A stretch of 64,000 nucleotides of DNA. Origin: Pomphorhynchus laevis. Its lineage: Eukaryota > Acanthocephala > Palaeacanthocephala > Echinorhynchida > Pomphorhynchidae. The DNA lies in the NCBI GenBank assembly GCA_012934845.2, contig WNNJ02000726.1, positions 240,318-304,317 of the forward strand, given 5' to 3'. Both the position numbers and the translations under genes were made by a program. A model generated the notes under the pieces. That model had not been told where the DNA came from, searched no databases, and saw only the letters and a list, made by a program, of their open reading frames with translations. Shown piece by piece: positions 30,345 to 42,076 of this stretch. Positions within the stretch are counted from its first letter, which is position 1. Each line of letters begins with the position of its first letter.

Positions 30345-32460
30345 GATTTGATGTTTTTTTGGCGGTCTCTGTCCGATCCAAAGTACTTTTGTCAACATCG
30401 ATTTAAACTAATCTCATCCTTAGCCACTCGCATTTCAACGATCCTACCTCTTCCGAAATCGCTCAACTCTCTTCTGCCCGCATCAAAAAACGCCGTCGCG
30501 AGGAAAACGGCGAAACATCCTTCTCCATCCGATACATCGACAGAAATTTTCAAGTTGTCCACACCCTCCCCGATATTTGATGGCGATCCATCTCCGCTCT
30601 GTGTCTTCTACGCTAGCCCCTATCATCACCACACACGGTTTCCGCCTCGGCCTCCTCAACACTAGATCTATTCTCCACTAATCCGATATCACCCTTAACC
30701 TCTTCACCAAGCAATCCATCGATCTATTCTGCCTCACCGAATCATGGCATTCTAATTCCGACAATATCTCTATTCGCCGTGTGCTCTCCGCTGGTTGCTC
30801 GCTAGTCGAATCCGCCCGCCCTCTCAACTCATCCCCTTCTAAATTCTCTAATCATGGCGGCATTGATGTATTCGGCTATCACCCCGCATTTCTTCACAAA
30901 ATCATCCCCCTTTAAGTCCTTGCTCTTTTGAATTGCTCACTTGTCGTTCTTCCAGCCTGATCACTCTGGATCTCGTTATTGTATACCGTCCTAGTTCATC
31001 AGCTCCTACATCCTTATTTTTTACCGAACTCGCTGACCTTCTGCCCCGCTGTTCTTTGACCTCAATCTCTTCAATCGTTCTTGGCGACTTCAACATCCGC
31101 CTCGACCGCAACTCTTCCACCGAGCCCATCCAGTTCATCAACATTCTATCCAACTATAACTACAAACCCATCTCCACTGCCCCCACACATATCCTTGGCG
31201 GTGAACTCAACATCACCGCTGTCCTCGATCGTATCCCTGAATACACCTCACTGTCCATCTCTGATCCTGGTCTATCCGATCACTTTCTTATCACCCTTGA
31301 TCTCACTCACAACCACACCCCGCATCACACACCTACAATCCTACGTCGCCCTTGGAGAAATCTTGACATCTCGCTTCTCCGCTCTGTCTTACTCAAATCG
31401 TCTCTATACTCTCCCACAATAAAATCATACTCTCCTCACGATCTCGCCTTTCTTTTCGAGTCTGAACTCACATACGATTCTGAACTCACATACACTCTCG
31501 ATTTTCTCTTGCCCTTCAAGTCTCATCCACACCGTCGCTTGCACTGTGCCCCATGGTTTGAAATCCAATGCCTACTCTCAAAGCGTCGACTCCGTCATGC
31601 TTTTCAAGTATATCACCGCTCTCTTAAACGTGATATCCGCTCTCTCTCCGTATATCCATGATTTCAATCTTGCTCTTCGTCGGTTTTATCTCAACCTGCT
31701 ACTACCAAATGCAACTCTTTCTGGCAGCATAAAATCATCACTTCATTCAACTCTAAGTCTCTTTGGCATACTTTTAACTCAATCATGGGTCGCTCCTCTT
31801 CGGCGTGCAACATCAATGCCAATGATTATTCGTCATTTCTCCAGACCAAAATATCCACGTCGCTCTCTTACACCCATGTCTCCATACCATCCCTTTCTAA
31901 CCCACATCGCATCATCCTCTCAGAACTCAATCATATTCTCCCTGTCTCACATGTCGATGTCTCATCTGTCTTAATGTCCTTGCCCAACAAAACCTTACCT
32001 ATTGATCCCATGCCTACCTCAAACTTAAATCCATATTCTCATCGATAGTCCCTTTACTCACCATCGTGTATAACTCTGCCTTTTACACTGGAAATCTGCC
32101 AGTGTAAAGGGAAGAACAATAAATGATGTGGATGGTATAAACCCACCATTCGCGTCCAACTCCGGCTTCTCGTCACTTTTCACCTCATCGTTATCGGCTC
32201 CCCCATCGTTTATCAACCTCCTTTTCTTAGACGACACTCGCATCACCTCTCTATCGCTGCGTTGCCGTCATTCCCAATTACTCCAACAACTGTGTTATCC
32301 CATCCTTCATCGTCGCCGCCCCCTCGCCTGAAATCAGCTCCCTCTCAACGTCCGCCGCGCTCTCTCTTTGATCACATTCAAATACCTCCTCCGTTCATAC
32401 CTTCCCTACGCATATGATCATGTAAGCGTGCGACGGCACGCTTACATGACCACAACAATA
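30345..32460 (+). mobile_element. LINE with apurinic-type endonuclease, RT largely deleted
   Basis: GC-rich relative to surroundings. The endonuclease domain runs from NTRSILH (about 30660) and LFCLTESWH (30730) through an out-of-frame segment to VIVYRP, VLGDFNIRLDRNSS and GLSDHFLITLDL in the 242-codon frame at 30933-31661. A linker with WFEIQCLLSKRRLRHAF follows. RT entry is at 32045-32100 (LLTIVYNSAFYTGNLPV), and the sequence then jumps to the 3' end, so most of the RT is deleted. Several frame changes. It ends with a 13-bp stem-loop at 32419-32448. Confidence 0.85.
32419..32448 (+). other. LINE 3'-terminal stem-loop
   Basis: A perfect 13-bp stem CATGTAAGCGTGC / GCACGCTTACATG closes a GACG loop. 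A related, partly broken stem ends the copy at 27960. Position at the extreme 3' end is where LINE reverse transcriptases commonly recognise their template RNA; the role here is inferred. Confidence 0.75.
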
Positions 32461-34689
32461 AATATGACCACAACAAATATTTACTATACGGATTGTGAAG
32501 GTGTATGACTCTGAATAGAAGGAATTTTGAATGGATCAGAGAACGTATTCATTTAAGAATCCTAAAAAATTACTTTTCAACAAGACATTTTGCTAAGAAG
32601 GATTTAGACTTCGTCATGAAACTATTCAAAAAATATTTAACAGTTCGTTTTCAGAGCATTTAGCTGGCAAGCTACGAGATCCGAAGTAATCAATATTGCA
32701 AACTGTTGTGTGGGCATTTACTAGTGAAACATACCTCTTGAACAATGCCTACAATTCATAATCACAGTTATCAGACTAATTAAAAGACGCTATTGAAAAA
32801 CGGAAGGATTAGTCCTTGCAGTCAAATTATAGAGATGTATTTTAACATAGTTTTTAAATTACCAAATTATGACTGTACCAAAGAACTGAAAATCGGATAT
32901 CAAAAATATTAGAAAAAGCCTATTTTTACTAGACCTTTATCGCTTAGGATACTTAAATTCTGCAGATCTTCTCTTTTTTAGATGCAGACGGAGCCTCCTT
33001 TACCGATCAATTAGCATTCAATCATATTTAATGAGTAAGAGAAACGTTCAAATATATACATAATTGCTGATGGTAAACCCTTGAAGTGAGTAGCCTTGTA
33101 TTGAAGATATTGAGGGGATTGCAAATGAAACATGATATTCCAATCAGTTGGTATTCAATTAGAACTAGTAATTAGGATTATTTATCCTTAATTTCACAGG
33201 TGCCTTTGACTATATGAACGATATCGCTGGTAAAGCTTTAAAGAAAGTGGTCTTTATCGGATAAAGAAGAAAGTGATGGGACGGGTCCAGGGATATAAAT
33301 AATTATGGCTCTTACTTGTCATTCTTGAGAATCATATATTTCAAGACTTGAATCAATGATAGCGAATTTGATTTATGATTGTGTTATTTGGCTATCATTT
33401 TGTACTTTGTGTAAACTTAAACTTGCGTCGTTTGTAAACTTGAACGAATATCATGCACAAAAGGTTCATATCACATGCAATTATAATGTAATTACCATCG
33501 CAGTATGCATCAAGCATCAATTAACATTTGCATAGCCATTGTGTAAATCGTTTACATACTTAAGCAAATTAATATAACCAGTGAACATGTATATGAGACT
33601 GACATTTAATAGAGCAGATGATTGTTTCACGACAAATTCACCATAAAATATATGTTTGAATGTTTAGGAAATCTATTTGTTTGAAAAGTTGTTAAAACCG
33701 AAAAAGCAACGTGTTCAATAAAACGTTATTTATTAACGTCTCTAACGCATTCTTTTAAGGTATTCTGCGTGTTTTAAAAGTTATAGTAACCGCTGTTACT
33801 AATTCGAATTCCACTTAAAGCTTGTGTGATACTTCCGATATTCACATTCTGATCACTTGAATTTTTTTGAAATATAATTGTGGCAAAATTGAAATATTTA
33901 TCAAAAATGAGTTAGTATAGGAGATATTTGTATTGTTGTAGATGTGTTTTAATTTCAAAATTTTAAAGGTATTTTATACCATTGAGTGGGGTCAATCTGT
34001 GGCCAGTGCTTATTGTTCCAAAAGTACCAACGAGTAAGCTTTCTATGACAATTAATAATTAATTGATAATATTTTTAAAAATTTATTTTATTTTAAATAT
34101 AATACATCAATTAGCTCTCCAAATGTGCCGAGACAAGTTAATATTATTATATTAACATAATAATATTATAATAATATTAATAATATTATATTAATATAAT
34201 AATATTATAATAATATTAATAATATTATATTAATATAATAATATTATTATAATTATTATATAATATTATTATATTATATTATATTATTGTATTATGATGG
34301 AGATTAATGAATTAATTAATAATTATGCTAATTATGACGCGCTTGTCATGCTAATTGCCTAGTATTGGAATCATATTCTTATTGCCTCTTTAATTGAATA
34401 AATGAAATTAAAACCCTTTAGCTCTTCTCGTCACTATTGTGAAATCCATTACACCACAAACCGAGATTTATGTTAGAAACAGTACTTTGACCTGCTAAAG
34501 AATTTGAAGTATGCGTAATGTCGATAAATTTGGAATTTATAAATATGCATCATGTGCACGCTTTCTGTTTTAAATGACAAATGTTAACTTCACAAATTAC
34601 AAATGCATCATGTTCACGCTCTCTGTTTCAATTGACAAATGTTACCTTTTTAACGGCTTTGTTCATGATGTCTTCATGAGTCAACAATA
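32461..34689. other. No recognised gene; low-complexity AT block at 34137-34300
   Basis: Short interrupted codon-like stretches occur at 32540-33300, but no protein family is recognisable. Positions 34137-34300 are a self-complementary AATATTATTATA-type tract. Twin copies of a CATCATGT-CACGCT-CTCTGTTT block lie at 34548 and 34605. Confidence 0.4.
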
Positions 34690-36230
34690 TAAATCACGAT
34701 GGTAGGGTAAATCAAATCAGTTAACTGAATCTACGTATTTAATATAATTATAAACTAAACATAACATAATAATGCTAAATCAAAATTTAATAATTAAATA
34801 ATAAAATTAATAATTGTTATACTGGAACAAGATCTTTACAGATCTACCACCTTCACTCCACGCGCTACGCGACCTAGCTATTGGCCATTACCTGGTCTCT
34901 TAAACGTGATCACGTGAAGCAGTTTACATTTTAAAGTGTAAACACCTTGGGATGCAAACTTCTCCCTTTTTTAAGAAAATAAGAAAAAATAACAGTAAAG
35001 TCGTAACCAATAATACATAGTTTCAGTATATCTAACAGAGGTCATATTACCGGGAAAACAAAGTCCACAGGTCAATAATAACATGTCAGTAGAACAAATC
35101 AAATCAGCTAACTGAGTCTACGTATTGTTATATAATTATAAAATAAACAAAACATAATAATGCGAAATCAAAATTTAATAATTAAATAATAAAATTAATA
35201 ATTGTTTTTAGATTTTCTATAATTTAAATCAAGTTAAAATAAAAAATTGAAATTTAAAATAAACGTCATTTTTATGAATTGACTTATAAATAACAGACGT
35301 TGAATCAGAATAGGGATTAAAGGTCATCAGGACCTCTAATTGGAGTTGTTGATCTTGGCATGAATGATCGATAGATGCTGCGCAATCTTGTTTTAGCAAA
35401 ACAGAGTATAAATTATTTTGAGAATCTGAATTATTTATAGATGAATTATTCATAGGAGATGTGCAATTTTGTCTTGGTGAGATAGGGCCAAAATTTTGGC
35501 AGGGTAGGGCATAAATTAGTCCGAAAAGGAGTATTATTTATGAGTATATTTTTATTGGAAGAATCATTATGTGAGCAGGCTTGGCTGTTTTGCGTTTTTG
35601 AATCAAGACACGTAGTGAGTCCAGTTCAGCCGACTCACATTAAGCCGCAAATGAGTGTTTTCATCTTGAGATCTGAAAGTTGATGAGTTGTAATGATTTG
35701 AATCTCCAATAAAAGTCAATTAAAATAAAATTTAATTCTTTTAAATAAAAGTCAACTTTTATGAATTGACTAATAAATAACAGACGTTGTATCAAAATAA
35801 GAATTAGGTCATCAGGATGAACTGCAATGTTATCAGGTTTCGGCCCTGTTTCTCTACCCAACATAGCAGCAGGGCCAAATACATGCTAATGATGTATTTC
35901 CTCTGATAATAACTATCTAGTATCTTATTCTAATACAAAGTATATTATTTATTATCCATAAAAATTTGCCACTTAAGAGTTTAAATTTATTCTTTATATT
36001 ATTGTGTTGATTTATATATTTTACTATTTTCTGCTTGATGTTATTTTTATAGTAACCTAGTTTAAAATATGTATCTATTAAATTATTTAAATGATTTTGA
36101 AGAAAGCCAATATCATTACATATTGTTGCGATTCTTAAAATTTCATTATTTAATGTATTATATTTTATATTATATGGTTAATTAAATTATTTAAACAATT
36201 TTGAAGAGTGGAAAATGTTTATTTTAAAAA
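34690..36230 (-). mobile_element. PLE fragments, including a 3'-end-to-leader junction
   Basis: Read on the minus strand: 36180-35880 matches the PLE protein C terminus, and 35960-35710 and 35340-35100 match the 3' UTR (interrupted by the 267-bp inverted repeat at 35436-35703). Then the terminal motif TAGCTGATTTGATTTGTTC, the leader (35092-34820) ending GGTGGTAGATCTGTAAAGAT, and directly another 3' end (34805-34690). The leader is the same as the window's first bases and overlaps the 5' part of the intact PLE at 55660-55690. This is what a head-to-tail PLE tandem looks like after deletion. Confidence 0.75.
35436..35703 (-). repeat. 267-bp inverted repeat, right copy
   Basis: Reverse complement of 28317-28583 with very few differences, here embedded between PLE 3' UTR pieces. 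Confidence 0.85.
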
Positions 36231-36599
36231 TTATCTATTAAATTATTTAAATGAGTGGAAAGATAGGACTCTGAAAAAAACATTAATCCTTCGGTCAAGC
36301 CAAGGATTATTGAATTGCCACTAGCATTTTACTATTTATAATACAATATTAATAATATTATATTACTATCATATTTATAATATTAAAATTTCTTGCTGAG
36401 TGTAAATTCCACACGACAACTATTGCTTTATCTCGATCCGAATTGATCGAGATAAAAAATTGATTCATAAAAAATCAATTTTTATGAATTAACTAATAAA
36501 TAATATATAATACGTACTCCTAGAACAAAAGAAAAATCTGGTCGAGAAATTGTTGTGGCTTTTTTATAATAGACTGCCAATGCGTTAAGCATAAAAATA

Positions 36600-37000
36600 A
36601 AAAACCGACGTGAACACAAAGAAAATGATTATAATAGACGGCGCTGTTCAACACGCACTGAGTCATGATCACATAAACGAGGAACTATTTAAGGATACAA
36701 TTATTCATAATAGTTTGAATGACATTAAGGACAGAAGAAATAAGGAATCATTCTAGATTGCACAGCTAATGACTGACATTCCCTATGATTTAACAACCGC
36801 ACCAAAGCTAACGTGGGAAGAGATCATGTAAACTATTTTAGGTTTCTTTAGGTCTATTTTATGTTGTTTTTATGCATGTTTGTGATTTTGTAAACTTCTG
36901 TTTGTAATTGTAGATTTATTTGGCCTTAGGAAGACCCCTAAGGCGAAATATCTCTTCTTTTATAGTCATATTTATAAAATTCAATTTTTACGAATTGAAT
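36600..37000 (+). mobile_element. GIY-YIG fragment of a second PLE family with hammerhead-like stem
   Basis: The interrupted translation at 36660-36820 reads DIKDRRNKESF, stop, IAQLMTDIPYDL, matching the C-terminal part of PLE GIY-YIG domains (E.FWI..L.T..P.GLN, with the catalytic Glu). Downstream, 36923-36944 is an 8-bp stem (GCCTTAGG/CCTAAGGC) followed directly by GAAA, the layout of hammerhead stem II. The usual CTGATGA before the stem is not conserved. A PLE 3' UTR piece (minus orientation) follows at 36975-37090. Confidence 0.55.
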
Positions 37001-37263
37001 ATTTAATAATATATGATGTATTAGAATAAGGATCAGAGGTCATTTGGAGCAACTGTTTTTTATCAGATTCGGTCATTGGGAGCTTTATTATCAGGTTCGG
37101 GTACTATTTCGAAAATACACACTATTTAAAACTTAGTGTACGTTTGGATGGACCGGAGAGGATCGATATAATTTTAACGATAAATTGTATGTTTTTACAT
37201 GTTAAAATTGGCGTATGTGCTTAACAGACGAATTGGCGCATTATACAACTTATCTTGAGGCAA

Positions 37264-39064
37264 CTATCTGACAGGCATGTGCCGAACATAGTTGTCAATA
37301 TATTTTAAAACCAAAACTATTCTCAAAACTTTAAGCTTTACACCATTCTCAAAACTTTCGGCTTTTTTCGTCATTTTAATTAATTAGGTAATTTGGTAAA
37401 CCAGTTATTAAGAATATATGTTTGTTTGTCGCTTGATTATTATCATACAAGGAGAGTTTAATATTCATTGAATTCTTGAGTTATAGCGTAACTGATGACG
37501 CTATATACTATGTCGTTTGCGTTACGGCAAGGCAAAATATAAGAAATTTCTTCGGATTTACCGTGTTTTGCTATTATCCGCTATAATAAAATATTATTGC
37601 AGCAAATTTTAAAAATTTTATCAAATGTAATCTTTGCGTTATGTTTCCTTTAAGTTGACGTCAATTTTTGCCTCCAAGGAAATATGATTCTGCTTTATTG
37701 AATCGGTTTATCATAGTAGTGTAGGTTAGCCATGATAGTATAATTCTACCTTTGTTAAAGTTTTCAACTTAATTATGAATATATAATTATTTGAACCCTG
37801 CTTTATCAAATACCAAATGTAGCAACACGTAGTTCTTGATACAAATTCCAAAAATTTTATCAAATTTAATCTTTGCGGTCTATTTGTTGCACGCCATTTT
37901 TGTCTATAGAAAATTGTTAGGGGTAAAATAGTTGTTGTAATTGCTTATATGTCTCGGATACGAATTAATTTTTGTCGAGAGTTTTCGACTTGATTGTGAA
38001 TAGTTTTGTTGTAAATATTTTTGTTGTGAATACTTTTATAGTTATGTTAATTTTTTTAAATATTTTTGGGGATTATTTTAATAGAAAACAATTTAAATGA
38101 ACAAAAATCAAGACTTAAAATTAAATTAAAAGAATCATAAATAAATAATAAAATCAGAATAAATAAGGGTTTAACGCAATCCATAAAGTCACGTGAAGAT
38201 GTCATCCATATCTTCACTCGACTCCTCATCTCCCTCAACCGTTTCTTTGGTACCGTATGTTATGTTAAAAAATACATTGTATTGTGTGAAAAAGTGGCAT
38301 TCGATGATTTACATAAATGGTGTACATACTTTGTGTTTTTAAAGTGTGTATTGCTTAAATATTTTTAGAATGCTTAAATATTAAGTATTTGAAATCTTAA
38401 TTTTTAATTAATAAGAATAAGACCACATTATTTTTGATCCATACACGTTCTTAATTGACAACCACGTAAACACAGTCCATATGCGCTACATATAATCACA
38501 TTCCATAAATAATTTTTATTTGAATTATCTCAGTCAATACGATGTTAAGGAATCATTTTTGTTTTTGTGCAAACCCTGACTAATAAGAAAAGGCTAACAG
38601 AAGATTTGCCGTTTCGAATAAAAATGGCAATTTCAAGAAAAATCATTTCTCAAGAAGAAATTGAATGTTGTAAAATATAAATATAGATTATTCAAGTTAT
38701 ATTCTAAGTTTATAGTAAAATGATCATTTTCAAAAGACTATATTTATATATTTATTGTACTTTAATGTTATATTTTACTCAGTTTGCTATCGAATATAGG
38801 TAGCTGAAACCCTTATCACTGTAGTTTTTTCTGAAAACGTTTGAATGTAGATGATTATATAAACTTGAATTTTAATGTTATAAAAACTTAAGTTTATAAT
38901 TTTAGCTTAATATTTAAGTTTTATATACTCAGATTTTAAATATTTAAATGTAAAATATTTTGCAGGAGAATACCGAGGCTCTTTGTTATATAACAAAGAG
39001 CCGCTCTTTGTTATTTGTCCGATTTATATCTGTCATCTTCGTTATATTACTAATAGTAATGCTA
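37264..39064 (+). mobile_element. 1801-bp inverted repeat, right arm; possible non-autonomous Helitron
   Basis: It is the reverse complement of 22931-24731. In this copy the element could be read as starting A|TCTGACAGGCATGTGCC near 37266 and ending ATTACTAATAGTAATGCTAG|T near 39065, with a small palindrome just before CTAG. This resembles Helitron termini (5' TC, 3' CTRR, insertion between A and T). However, the left copy reads CTAT at the equivalent end, so the assignment is weak. No Rep/helicase coding is present. Confidence 0.85.
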
Positions 39065-39217
39065 GTTATGTGCATATAAATAATTAGATAGTTAAAAATA
39101 AGCAATGGTAAATAGAAACAATATGAATTTTATTCCAGTGTCAAAAACGCCTCCTTCAGTGTTTTGTTTACAGAAGAAGCATCCAAAACAAGAAAAAACC
39201 GCAAAAAACATCAAAAG

Positions 39218-39790
39218 TCATACAGATAAATTTGTTAAATTGTTTAAATGTGATCGGATTTGGCGTTTGAAGCACGGCAGGGAAGTTGATTGGCGTATAT
39301 GAATGGTCAGATGATTCCAGGAGAGAGTAGCAGACACAAGGAAGAAGCGGAAGTCAAAAGAGGTAAAATAGCTTGGAACATGTAAAAGAATGGAATTACA
39401 GGAACGCAAGGAACAGGAAACAGGACGAGAATTATCAAGAAAAGGAAGGCTGAGAAATGAAGGGGTATGAAAAGTTACAAGGCGGAAAGCAACGAGAAGA
39501 CGAATTTGAACACGACAATAAATTGTAGGCAAATCGAGAGAAGCAAGATTGTGAGATGTTTGATCAAAACGAAGAAGACGGAGGAGAATTCGGACGGCTG
39601 CGTTGACGATGCGTTGTAGGGGAAGAAGAGTGGATTTAGGTGAGTCGGAAAATAGACTAAGACAATAATCGATTCTAGAAAAAAGGAGAGAATATATGAG
39701 AGTAAACAAGAAGGGAAATCGATCAATCTACGAACTTTACGGAAGTTATAGAGAATCATCGAAAGTTTCATATATCTCAACTAGCATCGT
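39218..39790 (-). mobile_element. LINE reverse transcriptase C-terminal fragment
   Basis: The 163-codon open frame at 39218-39709 contains FSRIDYCLSLFSDSPKSTLL, PLQRIVNAAVRIL, FDQTSHNL and SWNHLTIHIRQSTSLPCFKR QIRSHL. This is the standard C-terminal region of CR1/L2-type LINE proteins (SR.DYCN.L..G.P...L..LQ.vQNaAAR, W..LP..IR....L..FK..LK..L). The N-terminal continuation is in a different frame at 39700-39790. A 5'-truncated dead copy, minus strand. Confidence 0.85.
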
Positions 39791-39951
39791 TATATGTGAA
39801 AGTTTCTCAACTAGTATTTTTGATTATGAACCGATCAACAGATAGGTGAAAAACTATAATGAAAAATGAAGATAATGGAAAACGTATTAATAAAAAATAA
39901 ATAAAAAGTGCAATCTTATAAGTACAGCTTATAAGTATATTTATTTATTTT

Positions 39952-40890
39952 ACAATTTATTCATCTCTTCATTGATTAATCTCTTAATTTATTCATCTCT
40001 TAATTTATTCATCTCTTAATTTATTCATCTCTTAATTTATTCATCTCTTAATTCATTCATCTCTTAATTTATTCATCTCTTAATTCATTCATCTCTTAAT
40101 TCATTCATCTCTTAATTTATTCATCTCTTAATTCATTCATCTCTTAATTCATTCATCTCTTAATTTATTCATCTCTTAATTTATTCATCTCTTAATTCAT
40201 TCATCTCTTAATTTATTCATCTCTTAATTTATTCATCTCTTAATTTATTCATCTATTAATTTATTCATCTCTTAATTTATTCATCTCTTAATTCATTCAT
40301 CTCTTAATTCATTCATCTCTTAATTTATTCATCTCTTAATTCATTCATCTCTTAATTTATTCATCTCTTAATTTATTCATCTCCAAATTCATTCATCTCT
40401 TTATTCATTCATCTCTTAATTTATTCATCTCTTTATTCATTCATCTCTTAATTTATTCATCTCTATATTTATTCACCTATTAATTTATTAATCTCTTAAT
40501 TTATTCATCTCTTAATTCATTCATCTCTTAATTCATTCATCTCTTAATTTATTCATCTCTTAATTTATTCATCTCTTAATTTATTCATCTCTTAATTTAT
40601 TCATCTCTTAATTTATTCATCTCTTAATTTATTCATCTCTTAATTTATTCATCTCTTAATTCATTCATCTCTTAATTTATTCATCTCTTAATTCATTCAT
40701 CTCTTAATTCATTCATCTCTTAATTCATTCATCTCTTAATTTATTCATCTCTTCATTGATTAATCTCTTAATTTATTCATCTCTTCATTGATTAATCTCT
40801 TAATTTATTCATATCTTAATTCATTCAAATTTTAATTCAATCATTTATTAATGTATTCGTCTCTTAATTCGTCTCTTTGTTCATTAGATT
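39952..40890. repeat. Satellite, 16-bp unit TTCATCTCTTAATTTA
   Basis: About 55 tandem copies of a 16-bp unit, with one frequent T/C variant (TTTATTC versus TTCATTC). The edges contain variants with CTTCATTGATTAATC. Reverse-complement relatives are dispersed at 16385-17000, 21700-21870 and 22440-22740 around the LINE-ubiquilin chimera. Confidence 0.95.
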
Positions 40891-41611
40891 AGAAAAACCA
40901 TATTAAATTTTCTAAAAAACTAAATGAATATGTTAACCATATTATAATTATAATTAAATATTTTTGTAATTCACACTTTAACTAAATTTTCATATCAAGT
41001 AGTGATTGATACTAATAATTTGTCTGAATATTTTACCCATCTTGCCCTGTCATTGTTGACTTCCTCGCAATATTTTGAAAACGACTTTCCGAGCATTTAC
41101 AGTAATTTAATAAAATTAAAGTATCGATAGCAACTACTCTAACTATAACTTCATATTACAGTAGCCTCTTTTACTGTAAATTCTTTCATAACTTTTTTGT
41201 AATGACGATCATTGTCGTCAGGTATCAATTTTAAGAAGTTGTTGTAAAAACGTCCAAGAATTCACCATCAGTACTTTGATTTTATCGAATTATTGTATTC
41301 TATAGGAAAGTATTTTTACTCCGAAGCGCAATCTAAGAAGTAGTCTTGTAAATTATTTAGGTTAAGCCCAAACCTGTAGGAATATACTGACCCTATACCA
41401 TCGTTAATAAAGTTATCACTTGCACGTTATTGGTCCCAATATTCGGTTTTAAAAGCTTTGTAGAAGTGGATAGCAACCTAAATAACATTATGTTGTCTTC
41501 TCAATTGATAATTCATACTAAGGACAAAACGGGTCCGGTCATTTTATTCGTTGCTTGGGCTCCTAGATTAATTCAACTGCATTATTATTAAGAACTTGCA
41601 AATTCTTGTAG
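40891..41611. other. Upstream region of the R-SNARE gene
   Basis: Less AT-biased sequence than usual here, with a short open stretch at about 41030-41120 (plus strand, includes ALSLLTSSQYFENDF) that I cannot assign. The promoter and 5' UTR of the R-SNARE gene should lie here, but no core promoter motif stands out. Confidence 0.4.
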
Positions 41612-42076
41612 ATGGAACCAGAAAATTCTTATCCTCAGGTAAAGACATCGGCAACTGATGACAAAATTACGTTTCTGCGACAGCAAGTGGATGAGGTTAT
41701 TTGGAGAATGTATTTTTATATTAACATACCTAGATTTTGATTTAACAAGACAACAGATCAGCTACATCATAATCTAACTGCAGTTTTGGATCGACAATTA
41801 AAACTTGACGACTTTGTAGACAGAGCAGGTATTTAATGTCGTTTAAGATTTTTGACCGTTTCTTCCAATTAAAACAGAACAATTAAATATCGGAGCTGCT
41901 AATTTCAGTCAGGATGCATCAAAAGTAAAGAAAAAGATGTGGTATAATAATATAAAGGTTAGTTACATTTTTATCTCCTTATTAAAAGAAAATATCCTTA
42001 AATCGTTTAGATGTGGATCATTATAATTATCGTAATTATTGTAATTATAACAATTATTGCAGGTAAATCTTTGTGA
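41612..42076 (+). CDS. R-SNARE, VAMP/synaptobrevin-like protein
   Basis: R-SNAREs on vesicles pair with Q-SNAREs to drive membrane fusion. Four exons (41612-41695, 41750-41828, 41878-41957, 42011-42076) have GT-AG introns of 49-54 bp and consistent phase, giving 102 residues. Exon 1 ends ITFLRQQVDE. Exon 2 TTDQLHHNLTAVLDRQLKLD aligns without gaps to the VAMP core that follows 'VDE'. Exon 3 EQLNIGAANFSQDASKVKKK plus MWYNNIK matches the juxtamembrane region. Exon 4 is a hydrophobic tail anchor (MWIIIIIVIIVIITIIA). The family's zero-layer Arg falls on His in TTDQLH, an uncommon change. Length is slightly below the usual 110-120. Exon 4 could instead splice at a GTAAAT near 42063. A neuronal versus general role cannot be told. 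Confidence 0.87.

Noticed and set aside
30902-31153. A minus-strand charged open frame
   Set aside because: It is antisense to the well-supported LINE endonuclease.
31081-32331. Several Ser/Pro/Leu-rich open frames in other plus-strand frames
   Set aside because: They are out-of-frame readings of the GC-rich LINE whose true endonuclease frame is 30933-31661.
39952-40890. Regular short repeats that might suggest a CRISPR array
   Set aside because: The 16-bp units are directly contiguous with no unique spacers, and the window is clearly eukaryotic. It is a satellite.
41696-41715. Reading through the first R-SNARE intron, where GTTATTTGGAGAATG gives VIWRM and might supply the zero-layer Arg
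   Set aside because: No donor downstream keeps phase with exon 2, and the insertion would disturb the gap-free heptad register. It is kept only as a point to verify by cDNA.
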